43,549 nt of DNA from Pseudomonadota bacterium (GTDB lineage Bacteria > Pseudomonadota > Alphaproteobacteria > Rhizobiales > Beijerinckiaceae), in assembly GCA_023386155.1 (NCBI GenBank), contig JAEWKH010000028.1, positions 1-43,549 on the forward strand, in the 5' to 3' direction. This document shows, in pieces, positions 16,827 through 26,150 of this stretch. The notes beneath the pieces were generated by a model, which saw nothing but the letters and a program-made list of their open reading frames with translations, was not told where the DNA came from and did not search any database. Each line of letters opens with the position of its first letter. Within the stretch, counting starts at the first letter, position 1. The position numbers were made by a program, and so were the translations under genes.

Positions 16827-17366
16827 CGCAGACCAATGAGAGCCATGCCGGTGCCGCAAAAGGACGGACCGCGCGCCAACCGAGACATTCGCGGTGTTCG
16901 CGAAGTGCAGCTGATCGACGATGCAGGGCAGAACCGGGGTGTAGTGCCCTTCTTCGATGCCCTGAAGGTTGCCGAAGAGGCAGGCCTCGATCTCGTGGAG
17001 ATCTCGCCGAACGCCACTCCTCCCGTCTGCAAGATCCTCGATTACGGCAAGTTCCGCTTTCTCGAGCAGAAGAAGGCCGCCGAGGCGCGCAAGAAGCAGA
17101 AGACGGTCGAGGTCAAGGAAATCAAGCTGCGTCCCGGCATCGATGACCACGATTACGAGGTCAAGATGAAGGCGATGAAGGGCTTCTTCGAGGAAGGCAA
17201 CAAGGTGAAGATCACCCTGCGCTTCCGCGGCCGCGAGATGGCGCACCAGTCCCTCGGTCTGAAGGTCCTGGACCGGGTCAAGGCCGATGTGGGCGATCTC
17301 GCCAAGGTCGAGATGGAGCCGAATTTCGAGGGCCGCCAGGTCGTCATGGTCCTGGCGCCGCGGTAA
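16824..17366 (+). CDS. infC: Translation initiation factor IF-3, probable AUU start
   Basis: IF-3 (about 180 residues) binds the 30S subunit, blocks premature 50S joining and checks start codons. The N-terminal domain is seen in 'REVQLIDDAGQNRGV', the lysine-rich linker in 'KKAAEARKKQK', and the C-terminal domain in 'EVKEIKLRPGIDDHDYEVK' and 'ITLRFRGREMAHQ'. The first ATG (16836) lies 21 bases after the only good Shine-Dalgarno (ggag, 16811-16814). An in-frame ATT at 16824 lies 9 bases after it and yields 'RRPMRA', the usual alphaproteobacterial start. In E. coli, infC starts with AUU and is autoregulated through it. The same control is inferred here. It heads infC-rpmI-rplT-pheS-pheT. Confidence 0.93.
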   Translation: MRRPMRAMPVPQKDGPRANRDIRGVREVQLIDDAGQNRGVVPFFDALKVAEEAGLDLVEISPNATPPVCKILDYGKFRFLEQKKAAEARKKQKTVEVKEIKLRPGIDDHDYEVKMKAMKGFFEEGNKVKITLRFRGREMAHQSLGLKVLDRVKADVGDLAKVEMEPNFEGRQVVMVLAPR

Positions 17367-17389
17367 GGCTCCCTTCCATAGAGAGATTC

Positions 17390-17423
17390 ATGGCCGTCGG
17401 GATACCGGCGGCCATTGCTTTTT
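17390..17423 (+). terminator. Rho-independent terminator after infC
   Basis: An 11-bp stem with one G-T pair (17390-17400 with 17405-17415) and a 4-base loop is followed by tgcttttt. It lies 24 bases after the infC stop. It may separate or attenuate infC from rpmI-rplT, which begin 200 bases further on. Confidence 0.7.
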
Positions 17424-17565
17424 GGGCTGGCTTCTGCCATAAGCCGCCCTTCATCGAACCGCCCGGCTGTTAGGGCTGCCGTGGCGGTTCGTTTTGCTCA
17501 CAGCAGCAATATGGGCCGAAAGGGCGGTTAAAGCCGCCCCGGAAGCCTGACCAAAGGAGAGCCAA

Positions 17566-17766
17566 ATGCCCAAGCTGAAGACGAAGTCGGGCGCGAAAAA
17601 GCGCTTCAAGATCACTGGCACCGGCAAGGTCGTTTACGCCCAGGCCGGCAAGCGCCACGGGATGATCAAGCGGACCAACAAGCAGATCCGCAACCTGCGC
17701 GGCACGACGACCCTGTTCGAGGGCGATGCCTACAACGTGAAGAAGTACTTCCTGCCGAACGGCTAA
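17566..17766 (+). CDS. rpmI: 50S ribosomal protein L35
   Basis: A 66-residue, strongly basic ribosomal protein of the large subunit. The N-terminus 'MPKLKTKSGAKKRFK' is diagnostic of L35, and the length is the usual 64-66. A strong aaaggag lies upstream of the ATG. The preceding leader has a short hairpin (gggcgg at 17522-17527 with ccgccc at 17534-17539) close to the ribosome-binding site, which could be involved in L20-dependent control, though this is not shown by sequence. rplT follows after 40 bases. Confidence 0.97.
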   Translation: MPKLKTKSGAKKRFKITGTGKVVYAQAGKRHGMIKRTNKQIRNLRGTTTLFEGDAYNVKKYFLPNG

Positions 17767-17806
17767 GGCGGTCTTCCACCATCCCGGATTTTGAAGGAGT
17801 TTTTCC

Positions 17807-18175
17807 ATGGCCCGCGTCAAACGGGGCGTTACCGCCCACGCCAAGCACAAGAAGGTTCTGAAGGCAGCCAAAGGCTTCTACGGCCGCCGCAAGAGCACCA
17901 TCCGCATCGCCAAGCAGGCGGTCGAGAAGAGCATGCAATATGCCACTCGCGACCGTCGCAACAAGAAGCGCACCTTCCGCGCTCTCTGGATCCAGCGCCT
18001 CAACGCTGCCGTCCGCACGCATGGCTTGACCTATTCCCGATTTATCGACGGTCTCGGCAAGGCTGGGATCGAGGTTGATCGCAAGGTCCTGTCCGAGCTG
18101 GCCATCCACGAGCCGGCGGCTTTCGCCGCTTACGTGGAGCGTGCCAAGGCCGCCCTGCCGCAGCAGGCCGCCTAA
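17807..18175 (+). CDS. rplT: 50S ribosomal protein L20
   Basis: A 122-residue basic protein needed for early assembly of the 50S subunit. 'MARVKRGVTAHAKHKKVLK' at the start and 'RLNAAVRTHGLTYSRFI' in the middle identify it. In E. coli and other bacteria L20 also represses its own operon by binding mRNA. The ribosome-binding site aaggag is 8 bases upstream. It follows rpmI and precedes pheS, the usual gene order. Confidence 0.98.
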   Translation: MARVKRGVTAHAKHKKVLKAAKGFYGRRKSTIRIAKQAVEKSMQYATRDRRNKKRTFRALWIQRLNAAVRTHGLTYSRFIDGLGKAGIEVDRKVLSELAIHEPAAFAAYVERAKAALPQQAA

Positions 18176-18197
18176 ACGCCGGATAGACCAGCTTTTA

Positions 18198-18224
18198 GGT
18201 GCGGCTGGCTCGTTCAGCCGCACC
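18198..18224 (+). terminator. Hairpin after rplT
   Basis: A perfect 9-bp stem, ggtgcggct (18198-18206) with agccgcacc (18216-18224), with a 9-base loop, 23 bases after the rplT stop and 137 bases before pheS. There is no T-run directly after it. It may be a factor-dependent terminator or part of a pheST leader. I see no leader peptide rich in phenylalanine. Confidence 0.4.
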
Positions 18225-18360
18225 GCCCTGACTCCCCCTTCTCCGAGACCATCCGCGCTGACGGCTCAGGCGAGCTGTCGGTCGCTATTTTGCGGCTCGG
18301 AAGACTTGACGGTTCCCGCGCCGCGCCTCACTCAAAGCGCTTGCATCTGGCAAGGGACCG

Positions 18361-19443
18361 ATGACCGACCTCAACCAACTCGAACGTGACCTGCTTTCGC
18401 AGGTCGAAGCCGCCGGCGACGAGGCGGCCCTGGAAACCGTGCGCGTCTCCGCGCTCGGCAAGAAGGGCTCCGTCTCCGAGCTCCTGAAGACCCTCGGGGC
18501 CATGACGCCCGAGGAGCGCAAGGAGCGCGGACCGCTCATCAACGGCCTGCGCGACAAGGTGCAGGGCGCCATCGCGGCCAGGAGGGAGACGCTCGCCGAG
18601 GCGGCTCTCGCGGCGAGGCTCTCCGCCGAGCGCATCGACGTGACGCTGCCCGTGCCGGAAGCCCCCGAGGCCCGCGGGCGCATCCACCCGATCAGCCAGG
18701 TGATCGAGGAGTTGACGGCGATCTTCGCCGATATGGGCTTCTCCGTGGCCGAGGGGCCGGACATCGAAACGGATTATCTCAACTTCACCGCACTCAATTT
18801 CCCCGAGGGCCATCCGGCCCGAGAGATGCACGACACCTTCTTCCTCGCCCCCGACGAGAAGGGCGAGCGCAAGGTGCTGCGCACGCACACCTCGCCGGTG
18901 CAGATCCGGACGATGACCTCGCAGAAGCCGCCGATCCGGGTGATCATTCCCGGCCGGACCTATCGCCACGACTCGGACCAGACCCACACGCCGATGTTCC
19001 ACCAGGTGGAGGGCCTCGTCATCGACCGGCAGGCCAACATCGCGCACATGAAGTGGGTCCTCGAAGAGTTCTGCAAGGCCTTCTTCGAGGTCGAGCAAGT
19101 GAAGATGCGGTTCCGCCCGTCCTTCTTCCCCTTCACCGAACCCTCCGCCGAGGTCGACATCCAATGCTCGCGAAAAGGGGGCGAGATCCGCTTCGGCGAG
19201 GGCACGGATTGGCTCGAGATCCTCGGCTGCGGCATGGTCCACCCGAACGTGCTGAGGAATTGCGGGCTCGATCCGGACGAGTACCAGGGCTTCGCCTGGG
19301 GCATGGGCATCGACCGCATCGCCATGCTCAAATATGGCATGCCCGACCTGCGCCCCTTCTTCGAGGCCGATGTGCGCTGGCTGAACCATTACGGCTTCCG
19401 CCCGCTCGACATCCCGAGCCTCGTCGGCGGTCTGACTGCGTAA
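18361..19443 (+). CDS. pheS: Phenylalanyl-tRNA synthetase alpha subunit
   Basis: A 360-residue class II aminoacyl-tRNA synthetase subunit, catalytic in the alpha2-beta2 enzyme that charges tRNA-Phe. An N-terminal coiled-coil domain (about residues 1-90) is followed by the catalytic core. Class II motif 2 is in 'GRTYRHDSDQTHTPMFHQVE'. Motif 3 is near the C-terminus in 'GFAWGMGIDRIAMLKYG'. The start 'MTDLNQLERDLLSQV' is family-typical, and aaggga precedes the ATG. pheT follows after 12 bases. Confidence 0.98.
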   Translation: MTDLNQLERDLLSQVEAAGDEAALETVRVSALGKKGSVSELLKTLGAMTPEERKERGPLINGLRDKVQGAIAARRETLAEAALAARLSAERIDVTLPVPEAPEARGRIHPISQVIEELTAIFADMGFSVAEGPDIETDYLNFTALNFPEGHPAREMHDTFFLAPDEKGERKVLRTHTSPVQIRTMTSQKPPIRVIIPGRTYRHDSDQTHTPMFHQVEGLVIDRQANIAHMKWVLEEFCKAFFEVEQVKMRFRPSFFPFTEPSAEVDIQCSRKGGEIRFGEGTDWLEILGCGMVHPNVLRNCGLDPDEYQGFAWGMGIDRIAMLKYGMPDLRPFFEADVRWLNHYGFRPLDIPSLVGGLTA

Positions 19444-19455
19444 AGGAGAGCAATC

Positions 19456-21867
19456 ATGAAATTCACCCTCTCCTGGCTGAAGGATCACATCGACACCTCG
19501 GCCTCCCTCGACGAGATCGTCGAGACGCTTACCCGCATCGGCCTCGAGGTCGAAGGGGTCGAGGACAAGGCGAAGACGCTGGCGCCCTACACGGTGGCCC
19601 ACGTGATCTCCGCCGAGCAGCACCCCAACGCCGATCGCCTGCGCGTGTGCATGGTCGATACGGGCGAGGGCGCGCCGATCCAGGTGGTCTGCGGCGCCCC
19701 GAATGCCCGGACCGGCATGAAGAGCGTGTTCGCGCCGCCCGGCACCTACATTCCGGGCAAGAACATCACGCTGGGTGTCGGCACCATCCGCGGGGTCGAG
19801 AGCGCCGGCATGCTCTGCTCGGCGGCGGAGCTCGAGATTTCGGACGATCACGACGGCATCATCGACCTTCCCGCCGATGCGCCGGTCGGCCAGCCTTACG
19901 CGGCCTATGCGGGCCTCGACGATCCGGTGATCGAGATCAACCTCACGCCGAATCGCCCCGACTGCACCTCGATCCACGGCATCGCCCGCGACCTCGCGGC
20001 GGCCGGCCTCGGCACGCTGAAGGGCGACGACATTCCAGCCGTTCAGGGCAGGGGGGCGTGCCCGGTCTCGGTCACGATCGAGGACGAGAAGCTCTGCCCG
20101 ACCTTCGCGCTCCGTCTCGTGCGCGGCGTGAGGAACGGCCCGTCGCCGGAATGGATGCAGCGCCGCCTGCTGTCCATCGGCCTTCGCCCGATCAACGCCC
20201 TGGTGGACATCACCAACTACATGACCTTCGACCGGGGCCGTCCGCTCCACGTGTTCGATGCCAGGAAGGTGAAGGGCAATCTCACTGTTCGCCGGGCGAA
20301 GGAGGGCGAGGAGGTGCTGGCGCTCGACACCCGCACCTACAAGCTCGATCCGAGCAATGTGGTGATTGCCGATGAGAACGGCGTCGAGTCCATCGGCGGC
20401 GTCATGGGCGGCGAGCATTCGGGCTGCGACGAGAACACGACCGATGTGCTGATCGAGTCGGCGCTGTGGGATCCGCTCAACATCGCGCAGACCGGCCGCA
20501 AACTCGGGATCATCACGGATGCCCGCTACCGCTTCGAGCGCGGCGTCGACCCGGCCTTCACCTTGCCGGGTCTCGATCTCGCCACCAAGATGGTCGTCGA
20601 CCTGTGCGGCGGTGAGCCGAGCGAGGCCGTGGTGGCCGGAAAGGTGCCGCAGGACCAGCGCGTGATCGAGTTCCCCTGGTCCGAGGTTCCGCGCCTGTCG
20701 GGCCTCGACGTGAAGCCCGCCGAGTCCGAGACGATCCTCAAGAAGCTTGGCTTCCGTCTTCAGGGCTCGGGCGAGCGCGTCAGCGTCACGGCCCCCTCCT
20801 GGCGCCCCGATATCGAGGGCAAGGCGGATCTGGTCGAAGAGGTCATCCGCATTGCCGGCCTCGACCGGATCGCGTCCAAGCCCCTGCCGCGTCTTGAGGA
20901 TGCGGTGGTAAAGCCGATCCTGACCCTGATCCAGAAGCGCACGCGGCTCGCACGCCGCTCGCTGGCCGTGCGCGGACTGGTGGAGGCCGTGACCTGGTCC
21001 TTCATCGCCCGGAGCGAGGCGGAGCTGTTCGGCGGCGGCGACGCCCGGCTGGCGCTGGCCAACCCGATCGCGGCCGAACTCTCCGACATGCGTCCGAGCC
21101 TGCTCCCCGGCCTGCTCAAGGCGGCGCAGCGCAACGCGGATCGCGGGTTCAGCGACGTGGCGCTCTTCGAGGTCGGCCAGACCTTCGCCTCGGACCAGCC
21201 GGAGGGCCAGTCGATCAAGGCCGCCGCGGTCCGTCGCGGCACGGCGCGGGCCGAGGGCGTGGGACGTCACTGGGACGGCGGCGCGCAGGCTGTGGATGCC
21301 TTCGACGCCAAGGCGGACGTCCTGGCGCTGCTGGCGGCGCTCGGCATTCCCGCCGGTGGCCTCCAGATCGTGGCCGGCGGTCCGGCCTGGTTCCATCCTG
21401 GTCGTTCGGGCACGTTGCAGTTCGGGCCGAAGAACGTGGTCGGCGCCTTCGGCGAGGTGCACCCGAAGGTGCTCAAGGCCCTCGACCTGAAAGGGCCGCT
21501 GGTCGCCTTCGAGCTCAATCTCAACGCGCTGCCCCCGCCCAAGGCGAAGCCGACCAAGATGAAGCCGAAGCTCACCTTGCCCGACTTCCAGCCGCTCACC
21601 CGCGACTTTGCCTTCGTGGTCGGCCGCGACGTGGCGGCGGGCGATGTCGTGAAGGCTGCCCAGGGTGCCGAGCGCCAGCTCATCGTCGGCGTCGACGTGT
21701 TCGACATCTACGAGGGCACCGGCATCGACCCGGACAAGAAGTCGGTCGCCATCGCGGTCACCCTGCAGCCGACCGAGAAGACGCTCACCGACGCGGAGAT
21801 CGAGGCCGTCTCGGCCAAGATCGTCGGGGAGGTCAGCAAGAAGACCGGCGCGGTACTGCGGTCGTAG
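19456..21867 (+). CDS. pheT: Phenylalanyl-tRNA synthetase beta subunit
   Basis: An 803-residue subunit, the usual length. Domains in order are the N-terminal 'MKFTLSWLKDHI', an EMAP/tRNA-binding-like domain (about 40-150, 'AEQHPNADRLRVC'), then 'INLTPNRPDCTS' and the B3/B4 editing domain that hydrolyses Tyr-tRNA-Phe. The B5 domain and the inactive synthetase-like core follow. The C-terminal FDX-ACB domain ('LPDFQPLTRDFAFVV' to the end) binds the tRNA anticodon. A clear aaaggag precedes the ATG. It is the last gene of the translation block and ends against a palindromic repeat region. Confidence 0.98.
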   Translation: MKFTLSWLKDHIDTSASLDEIVETLTRIGLEVEGVEDKAKTLAPYTVAHVISAEQHPNADRLRVCMVDTGEGAPIQVVCGAPNARTGMKSVFAPPGTYIPGKNITLGVGTIRGVESAGMLCSAAELEISDDHDGIIDLPADAPVGQPYAAYAGLDDPVIEINLTPNRPDCTSIHGIARDLAAAGLGTLKGDDIPAVQGRGACPVSVTIEDEKLCPTFALRLVRGVRNGPSPEWMQRRLLSIGLRPINALVDITNYMTFDRGRPLHVFDARKVKGNLTVRRAKEGEEVLALDTRTYKLDPSNVVIADENGVESIGGVMGGEHSGCDENTTDVLIESALWDPLNIAQTGRKLGIITDARYRFERGVDPAFTLPGLDLATKMVVDLCGGEPSEAVVAGKVPQDQRVIEFPWSEVPRLSGLDVKPAESETILKKLGFRLQGSGERVSVTAPSWRPDIEGKADLVEEVIRIAGLDRIASKPLPRLEDAVVKPILTLIQKRTRLARRSLAVRGLVEAVTWSFIARSEAELFGGGDARLALANPIAAELSDMRPSLLPGLLKAAQRNADRGFSDVALFEVGQTFASDQPEGQSIKAAAVRRGTARAEGVGRHWDGGAQAVDAFDAKADVLALLAALGIPAGGLQIVAGGPAWFHPGRSGTLQFGPKNVVGAFGEVHPKVLKALDLKGPLVAFELNLNALPPPKAKPTKMKPKLTLPDFQPLTRDFAFVVGRDVAAGDVVKAAQGAERQLIVGVDVFDIYEGTGIDPDKKSVAIAVTLQPTEKTLTDAEIEAVSAKIVGEVSKKTGAVLRS

Positions 21868-21877
21868 CAGCCATTAA

Positions 21878-21929
21878 CCCTCTCCCCTCTGCGGGAGAGG
21901 GTGACCCGCAAAGCAGGTCGGGAGAGGGG
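21878..21929. repeat. Short palindromic repeat after pheT
   Basis: A perfect 9-bp inverted repeat (ccctctccc at 21878-21886 with gggagaggg at 21893-21901) is followed by a second copy of gggagaggg at 21920-21928. That copy can pair with the same left arm. A short imperfect hairpin (acccgc-aaa-gcaggt, 21904-21918) lies between them. The alternative pairings suggest a small mobile palindrome. It may terminate pheT transcription. Confidence 0.6.
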
Positions 21930-21941
21930 CCAAAAACTCTC

Positions 21942-22032
21942 CGTCATGGCCGGGCTTGCCCCGGCCATCCCGATGCTGTGAGGCGCAACGCTTCACGCTG
22001 TCGGGATCACTGGCATAAGGCCGGTGATGACG
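21942..22032. repeat. Multi-stem palindromic element before moeB
   Basis: An outer stem (cgtcat at 21942-21947 with atgacg at 22027-22032) encloses two units. The first is a perfect 8-bp hairpin (21947-21954 with 21960-21967). The second is a stem atcccga (21967-21973) with tcgggat (22001-22007) that holds a further hairpin (about 21978-21997). The segment matches a palindromic family common in Bradyrhizobium-like genomes. With the preceding repeat it fills the gap between convergent pheT and moeB. Confidence 0.65.
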
Positions 22033-22043
22033 TAGGCGGGTGA

Positions 22044-22820
22044 TCAGACGCCGGAGCCACTCAACGGGTTCCCCTCGTCCCACCCGTAGCGGACCGTGTC
22101 GAACCGCATGGACTGCGCATCGACCATCAGCAGCCGGCCCACGAGGCTCTCGCCGAAACCGACGATCTCCCGCATCACCTCCATGGCCATGAGGCTGCCC
22201 ATGACTCCGGCAAGCGCGCCGAGGATGCCCGCTTCCGCGCAGGTCGGGATCGCGCCGGGCGGGGGCGGTGAGGGGAAGAGGCAGCGATAGGTGGGGTTGG
22301 GCTTGCCGTCCGGGCCGTTCTCATGGGCCCGGATCGTGGTGAGCGAGCCGTCGAACTGTCCCAGAGCCGCCGTCACAAGGGGTTTCTTCTCGAAAAAGCA
22401 GGCATCCGAGACCGCGTAGCGGGTGTCGAAATTGTCCGAGCCGTCGGCGACGATGTCGAAGCGACCGACCAGGTCCCGCGCGTTCCCGACCGTCAGCCGC
22501 ACGGGGAAAGGCTCGACCGTCACATGGGGATTGAGCCGTCCGATCGCCCCCGCGGCGCTTTCCACCTTGGGGCGGCCGATATCGGGGGTGCCATGGATCA
22601 CCTGCCGCTGCAGGTTGGAGAGGCTGACCGTGTCGTCGTCGACGATGCCGACGGTGCCGATGCCCGCCGCAGCGAGGTACTGGATCAGGGGCGCGCCCAG
22701 TCCTCCGGCGCCGATCACGAGCACGCGAGCGGACTTCAGCTTCAGCTGCCCTGGCCCGCCCACGTCCCGGAGAACGAGGTGGCGGGCGTAGCGTTCGATT
22801 TCGTCGGATGTGAGAGACAT
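22044..22820 (-). CDS. moeB: MoeB/ThiF/HesA-family sulfur-carrier adenylyltransferase
   Basis: A 258-residue E1-like enzyme that adenylates the C-terminal glycine of a sulfur carrier such as MoaD or ThiS. The nucleotide fold has GAGGLG (residues 37-42), Asp61/Asp62, the 'NLQRQ' segment (69-73) and 'DGSDNFDTR' (126-134). Cys194 in 'TCAEAG' is at the conserved cysteine position. The four zinc cysteines of E. coli MoeB are mostly missing. Only Cys180 ('YRC') remains of the first pair, and the C-terminal CxxC pair is absent. Start at the ATG at 22820. No moa, moe or thi genes lie beside it, so the partner carrier is unknown. Confidence 0.88.
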   Translation of the reverse strand: MSLTSDEIERYARHLVLRDVGGPGQLKLKSARVLVIGAGGLGAPLIQYLAAAGIGTVGIVDDDTVSLSNLQRQVIHGTPDIGRPKVESAAGAIGRLNPHVTVEPFPVRLTVGNARDLVGRFDIVADGSDNFDTRYAVSDACFFEKKPLVTAALGQFDGSLTTIRAHENGPDGKPNPTYRCLFPSPPPPGAIPTCAEAGILGALAGVMGSLMAMEVMREIVGFGESLVGRLLMVDAQSMRFDTVRYGWDEGNPLSGSGV

Positions 22821-22861
22821 GTCATGACCTTACGGGAATCGTTCCCGCTATCAACCATTCC

Positions 22862-22876
22862 ATCGAATGCTTCGAT
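22862..22876. promoter_or_regulatory. Small palindrome upstream of the nucleoside operon
   Basis: atcgaa-tgc-ttcgat is a perfect 6-bp inverted repeat in the 236-bp divergent region between moeB and the BMP gene. It is operator-like in size. A TTGACA at 22973-22978 could be a -35 box for the + strand operon, but no convincing -10 follows. Both assignments are tentative. Confidence 0.3.
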
Positions 22877-22885
22877 TTGAGGTGA

Positions 22886-22951
22886 CGCATCGTCCTTGCG
22901 GACCACAAAAGGCCGTCAGCGAAAACCGGAGCCACTTTTCCGGATGATGCG
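22886..22951. repeat. Imperfect palindromic element upstream of the BMP gene
   Basis: cgcatcgtcc (22886-22895) pairs with ggatgatgcg (22942-22951) with one mismatch. A short ccgg-ccgg stem lies inside. The inner segment around 'ttttccggatgatgcg' is frequent in intergenic regions of Rhizobiales. It could be a repeat or part of the promoter region. Confidence 0.4.
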
Positions 22952-23056
22952 TTAAGGAAATAACATGCCACCTTGACAGAGGCCTTGGCGTTGTGACCCT
23001 TGCCGTGCCATCGTCAAGGGGCAACCGGCCAGCAAGCCGGCGTCAAACAGGGAACA

Positions 23057-24067
23057 ATGCCGATGTCAGTCACCAAATTCGGCCTCGCGCTCGCGGGCCT
23101 CGCCTTTTCCGCTACGGCTGCCTTTGCGCAGCAGGCGGCCTTCAAGCCTGCCGTCGTCTACGATCTCGGCGGCAAGTTCGACAAGTCCTTCAACGAGGGC
23201 GTTCACGCGGGTGCCGAGAAGTTCAAGAAGGACACGGGCACCGATTACCGCGATTTCGAGCCGCAGAACGACGCCCAGCGCGAGCAGGCCCTGCGCCGTT
23301 TCGCCCGCGACGGTTTCTCGCCGATCGTGGCCGTCGGTTTTTCCCAGGAAAGCGCCCTGAAGAAGGTCGCCGAGGAGTTCCCGAAGACACAGTTCGCGAT
23401 CATCGACGCCGTGGTCGAGAAGCCCAACGTGCAGTCCATCGTGTTCAAGGAGCATGAGGGCTCGTTCCTGGTCGGCCTCCTGGCGGCCCAGGCCTCCAAG
23501 ACCGGCAAGGTCGGCTTCGTCGGCGGCATGGACATCCCGCTCATCCGCAAGTTCGCCTGCGGCTACGTTCAGGGCGTGAAATACGCCAAGAAGGATGCCG
23601 AGGTGTTCCAGAACATGACCGGCACCACGGGCGCGGCCTGGAACGATCCGGTGAAAGGCGGCGAGCTCGCCAAGAGCCAGATCGATCGCGGCGCCGACGT
23701 GGTCTACCATGCGGCCGGCGGCACCGGCGTGGGCGTGCTGCGCGCCACGGCCGACGCGGGCAAGCTCGGCATCGGCGTCGATTCGAACCAGAACGGCCTG
23801 CATCCCGGCAAGGTCCTGACCTCCATGGTCAAGCGCGTGGACGTGGCCACCTACAACACCTTCGATCAGGCCAAGAAGGGCACCTTCAAGGGCGGTGTCT
23901 CGGTGCTCGGCCTCAAGGAGGACGGCGTGGCCTGGGCACTCGACGACAACAACAAGTCGCTCATCACCGCCGACATGAAGGCCGCCGCCGACAAGGCCGC
24001 CGAAGGCATCAAGTCCGGCTCCATCAAGGTGCACGACTACATGTCGGATTCGAAGTGCCCGATGTAG
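23057..24067 (+). CDS. BMP-family nucleoside ABC transporter substrate-binding protein
   Basis: A 336-residue periplasmic binding protein of the basic membrane protein (BMP/Med/PnrA) family, whose known members bind purine and pyrimidine nucleosides. The signal peptide 'MSVTKFGLALAGLAFSA' ends at AFA before QQ. Family markers are 'VVYDLGGKFDKSFNEG', 'GFVGGMDIPLIRKF' and 'GADVVYHAAGGTG'. ATG codons at 23057 and 23063 are both possible, with aggga at 23049-23053. It heads the transporter operon with the ATPase and two permeases, and is followed by a terminator-like hairpin that would keep it in excess. Confidence 0.92.
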   Translation: MPMSVTKFGLALAGLAFSATAAFAQQAAFKPAVVYDLGGKFDKSFNEGVHAGAEKFKKDTGTDYRDFEPQNDAQREQALRRFARDGFSPIVAVGFSQESALKKVAEEFPKTQFAIIDAVVEKPNVQSIVFKEHEGSFLVGLLAAQASKTGKVGFVGGMDIPLIRKFACGYVQGVKYAKKDAEVFQNMTGTTGAAWNDPVKGGELAKSQIDRGADVVYHAAGGTGVGVLRATADAGKLGIGVDSNQNGLHPGKVLTSMVKRVDVATYNTFDQAKKGTFKGGVSVLGLKEDGVAWALDDNNKSLITADMKAAADKAAEGIKSGSIKVHDYMSDSKCPM

Positions 24068-24080
24068 GATGAGGCATGGC

Positions 24081-24120
24081 TCGGCCGCAGGCCCTCAAAG
24101 GTCTGCGGCCGAATCTTTTT
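24081..24120 (+). terminator. Terminator-like hairpin after the BMP gene
   Basis: A 13-bp stem with one G-T pair (24081-24093 with 24100-24112) and a 6-base loop is followed by atcttttt. It lies 13 bases after the BMP stop and 73 bases before the ATPase. It looks like a partial terminator inside the transporter operon. Confidence 0.7.
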
Positions 24121-24192
24121 CGACCGAGTTTTTGTCTTTCCGATAAGATCCGGCTCCCGTTTCCGTCATCGCCGGCAAACCATTCAAGGCCG

Positions 24193-25715
<1,523 letters not shown>

Positions 25716-25716
<1 letters not shown>

Positions 25717-26150
25717 TGCAACCGCGATTGACCCTTGTGACCCTCGGCGTTGCCGATCTGGCGAAGTCACGTGCCTTCTATGAGGCCTGGGGCTGGAAGG
25801 CCTCCTCAGCCAGCCAGCCTGGCGTCGCGTTCTTCCAGGCGAACGGCCTGGCGCTGGCCCTTTTCGGCCGCGCCGATCTCGCCAAGGATGCCGGCGTCGA
25901 GGATAAGCCCACCGGCTTTGCCGCTATCTCGCTTGCCTACAATGCCCGCTCCAGGGAAGAGGCCGACGAGGTCTATGCTCTCGCCGTGAAGGCGGGCGCG
26001 CGTCCCATCAAGCCGTTGCAGGACGTTTTCTGGGGCGGCTATTCGGGCTATTTCGCCGATCCCGACGGGCATCTGTGGGAAGTCGCCTGGAACCCGTCCT
26101 TTCCACTCGATGAGCAGGGGCACATGTTCCTGCCGGATTCTCAGACGTGA
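25716..26150 (+). CDS. VOC-superfamily (glyoxalase-like) protein
   Basis: A 144-residue soluble protein with two beta-alpha-beta-beta-beta modules of the vicinal oxygen chelate fold. The N-terminal half begins 'RLTLVTLGVADLAKSRAFYEAWGW'. The C-terminal half ends 'GYFADPDGHLWEVAWNPSF', with the His and Glu usual for metal binding. The substrate is unknown: family members include glyoxalases, dioxygenases and resistance proteins. It is translationally coupled on both sides (1-base overlap with the ATPase, 4-base overlap with the permease), so it is made with the nucleoside transporter. Confidence 0.85.

Noticed and set aside
18328..21462. A 1044-codon open frame on the minus strand
   Set aside because: It is antisense to pheS and pheT, which have full family motifs and good ribosome-binding sites. 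High G+C keeps stop codons rare in the opposite frame.
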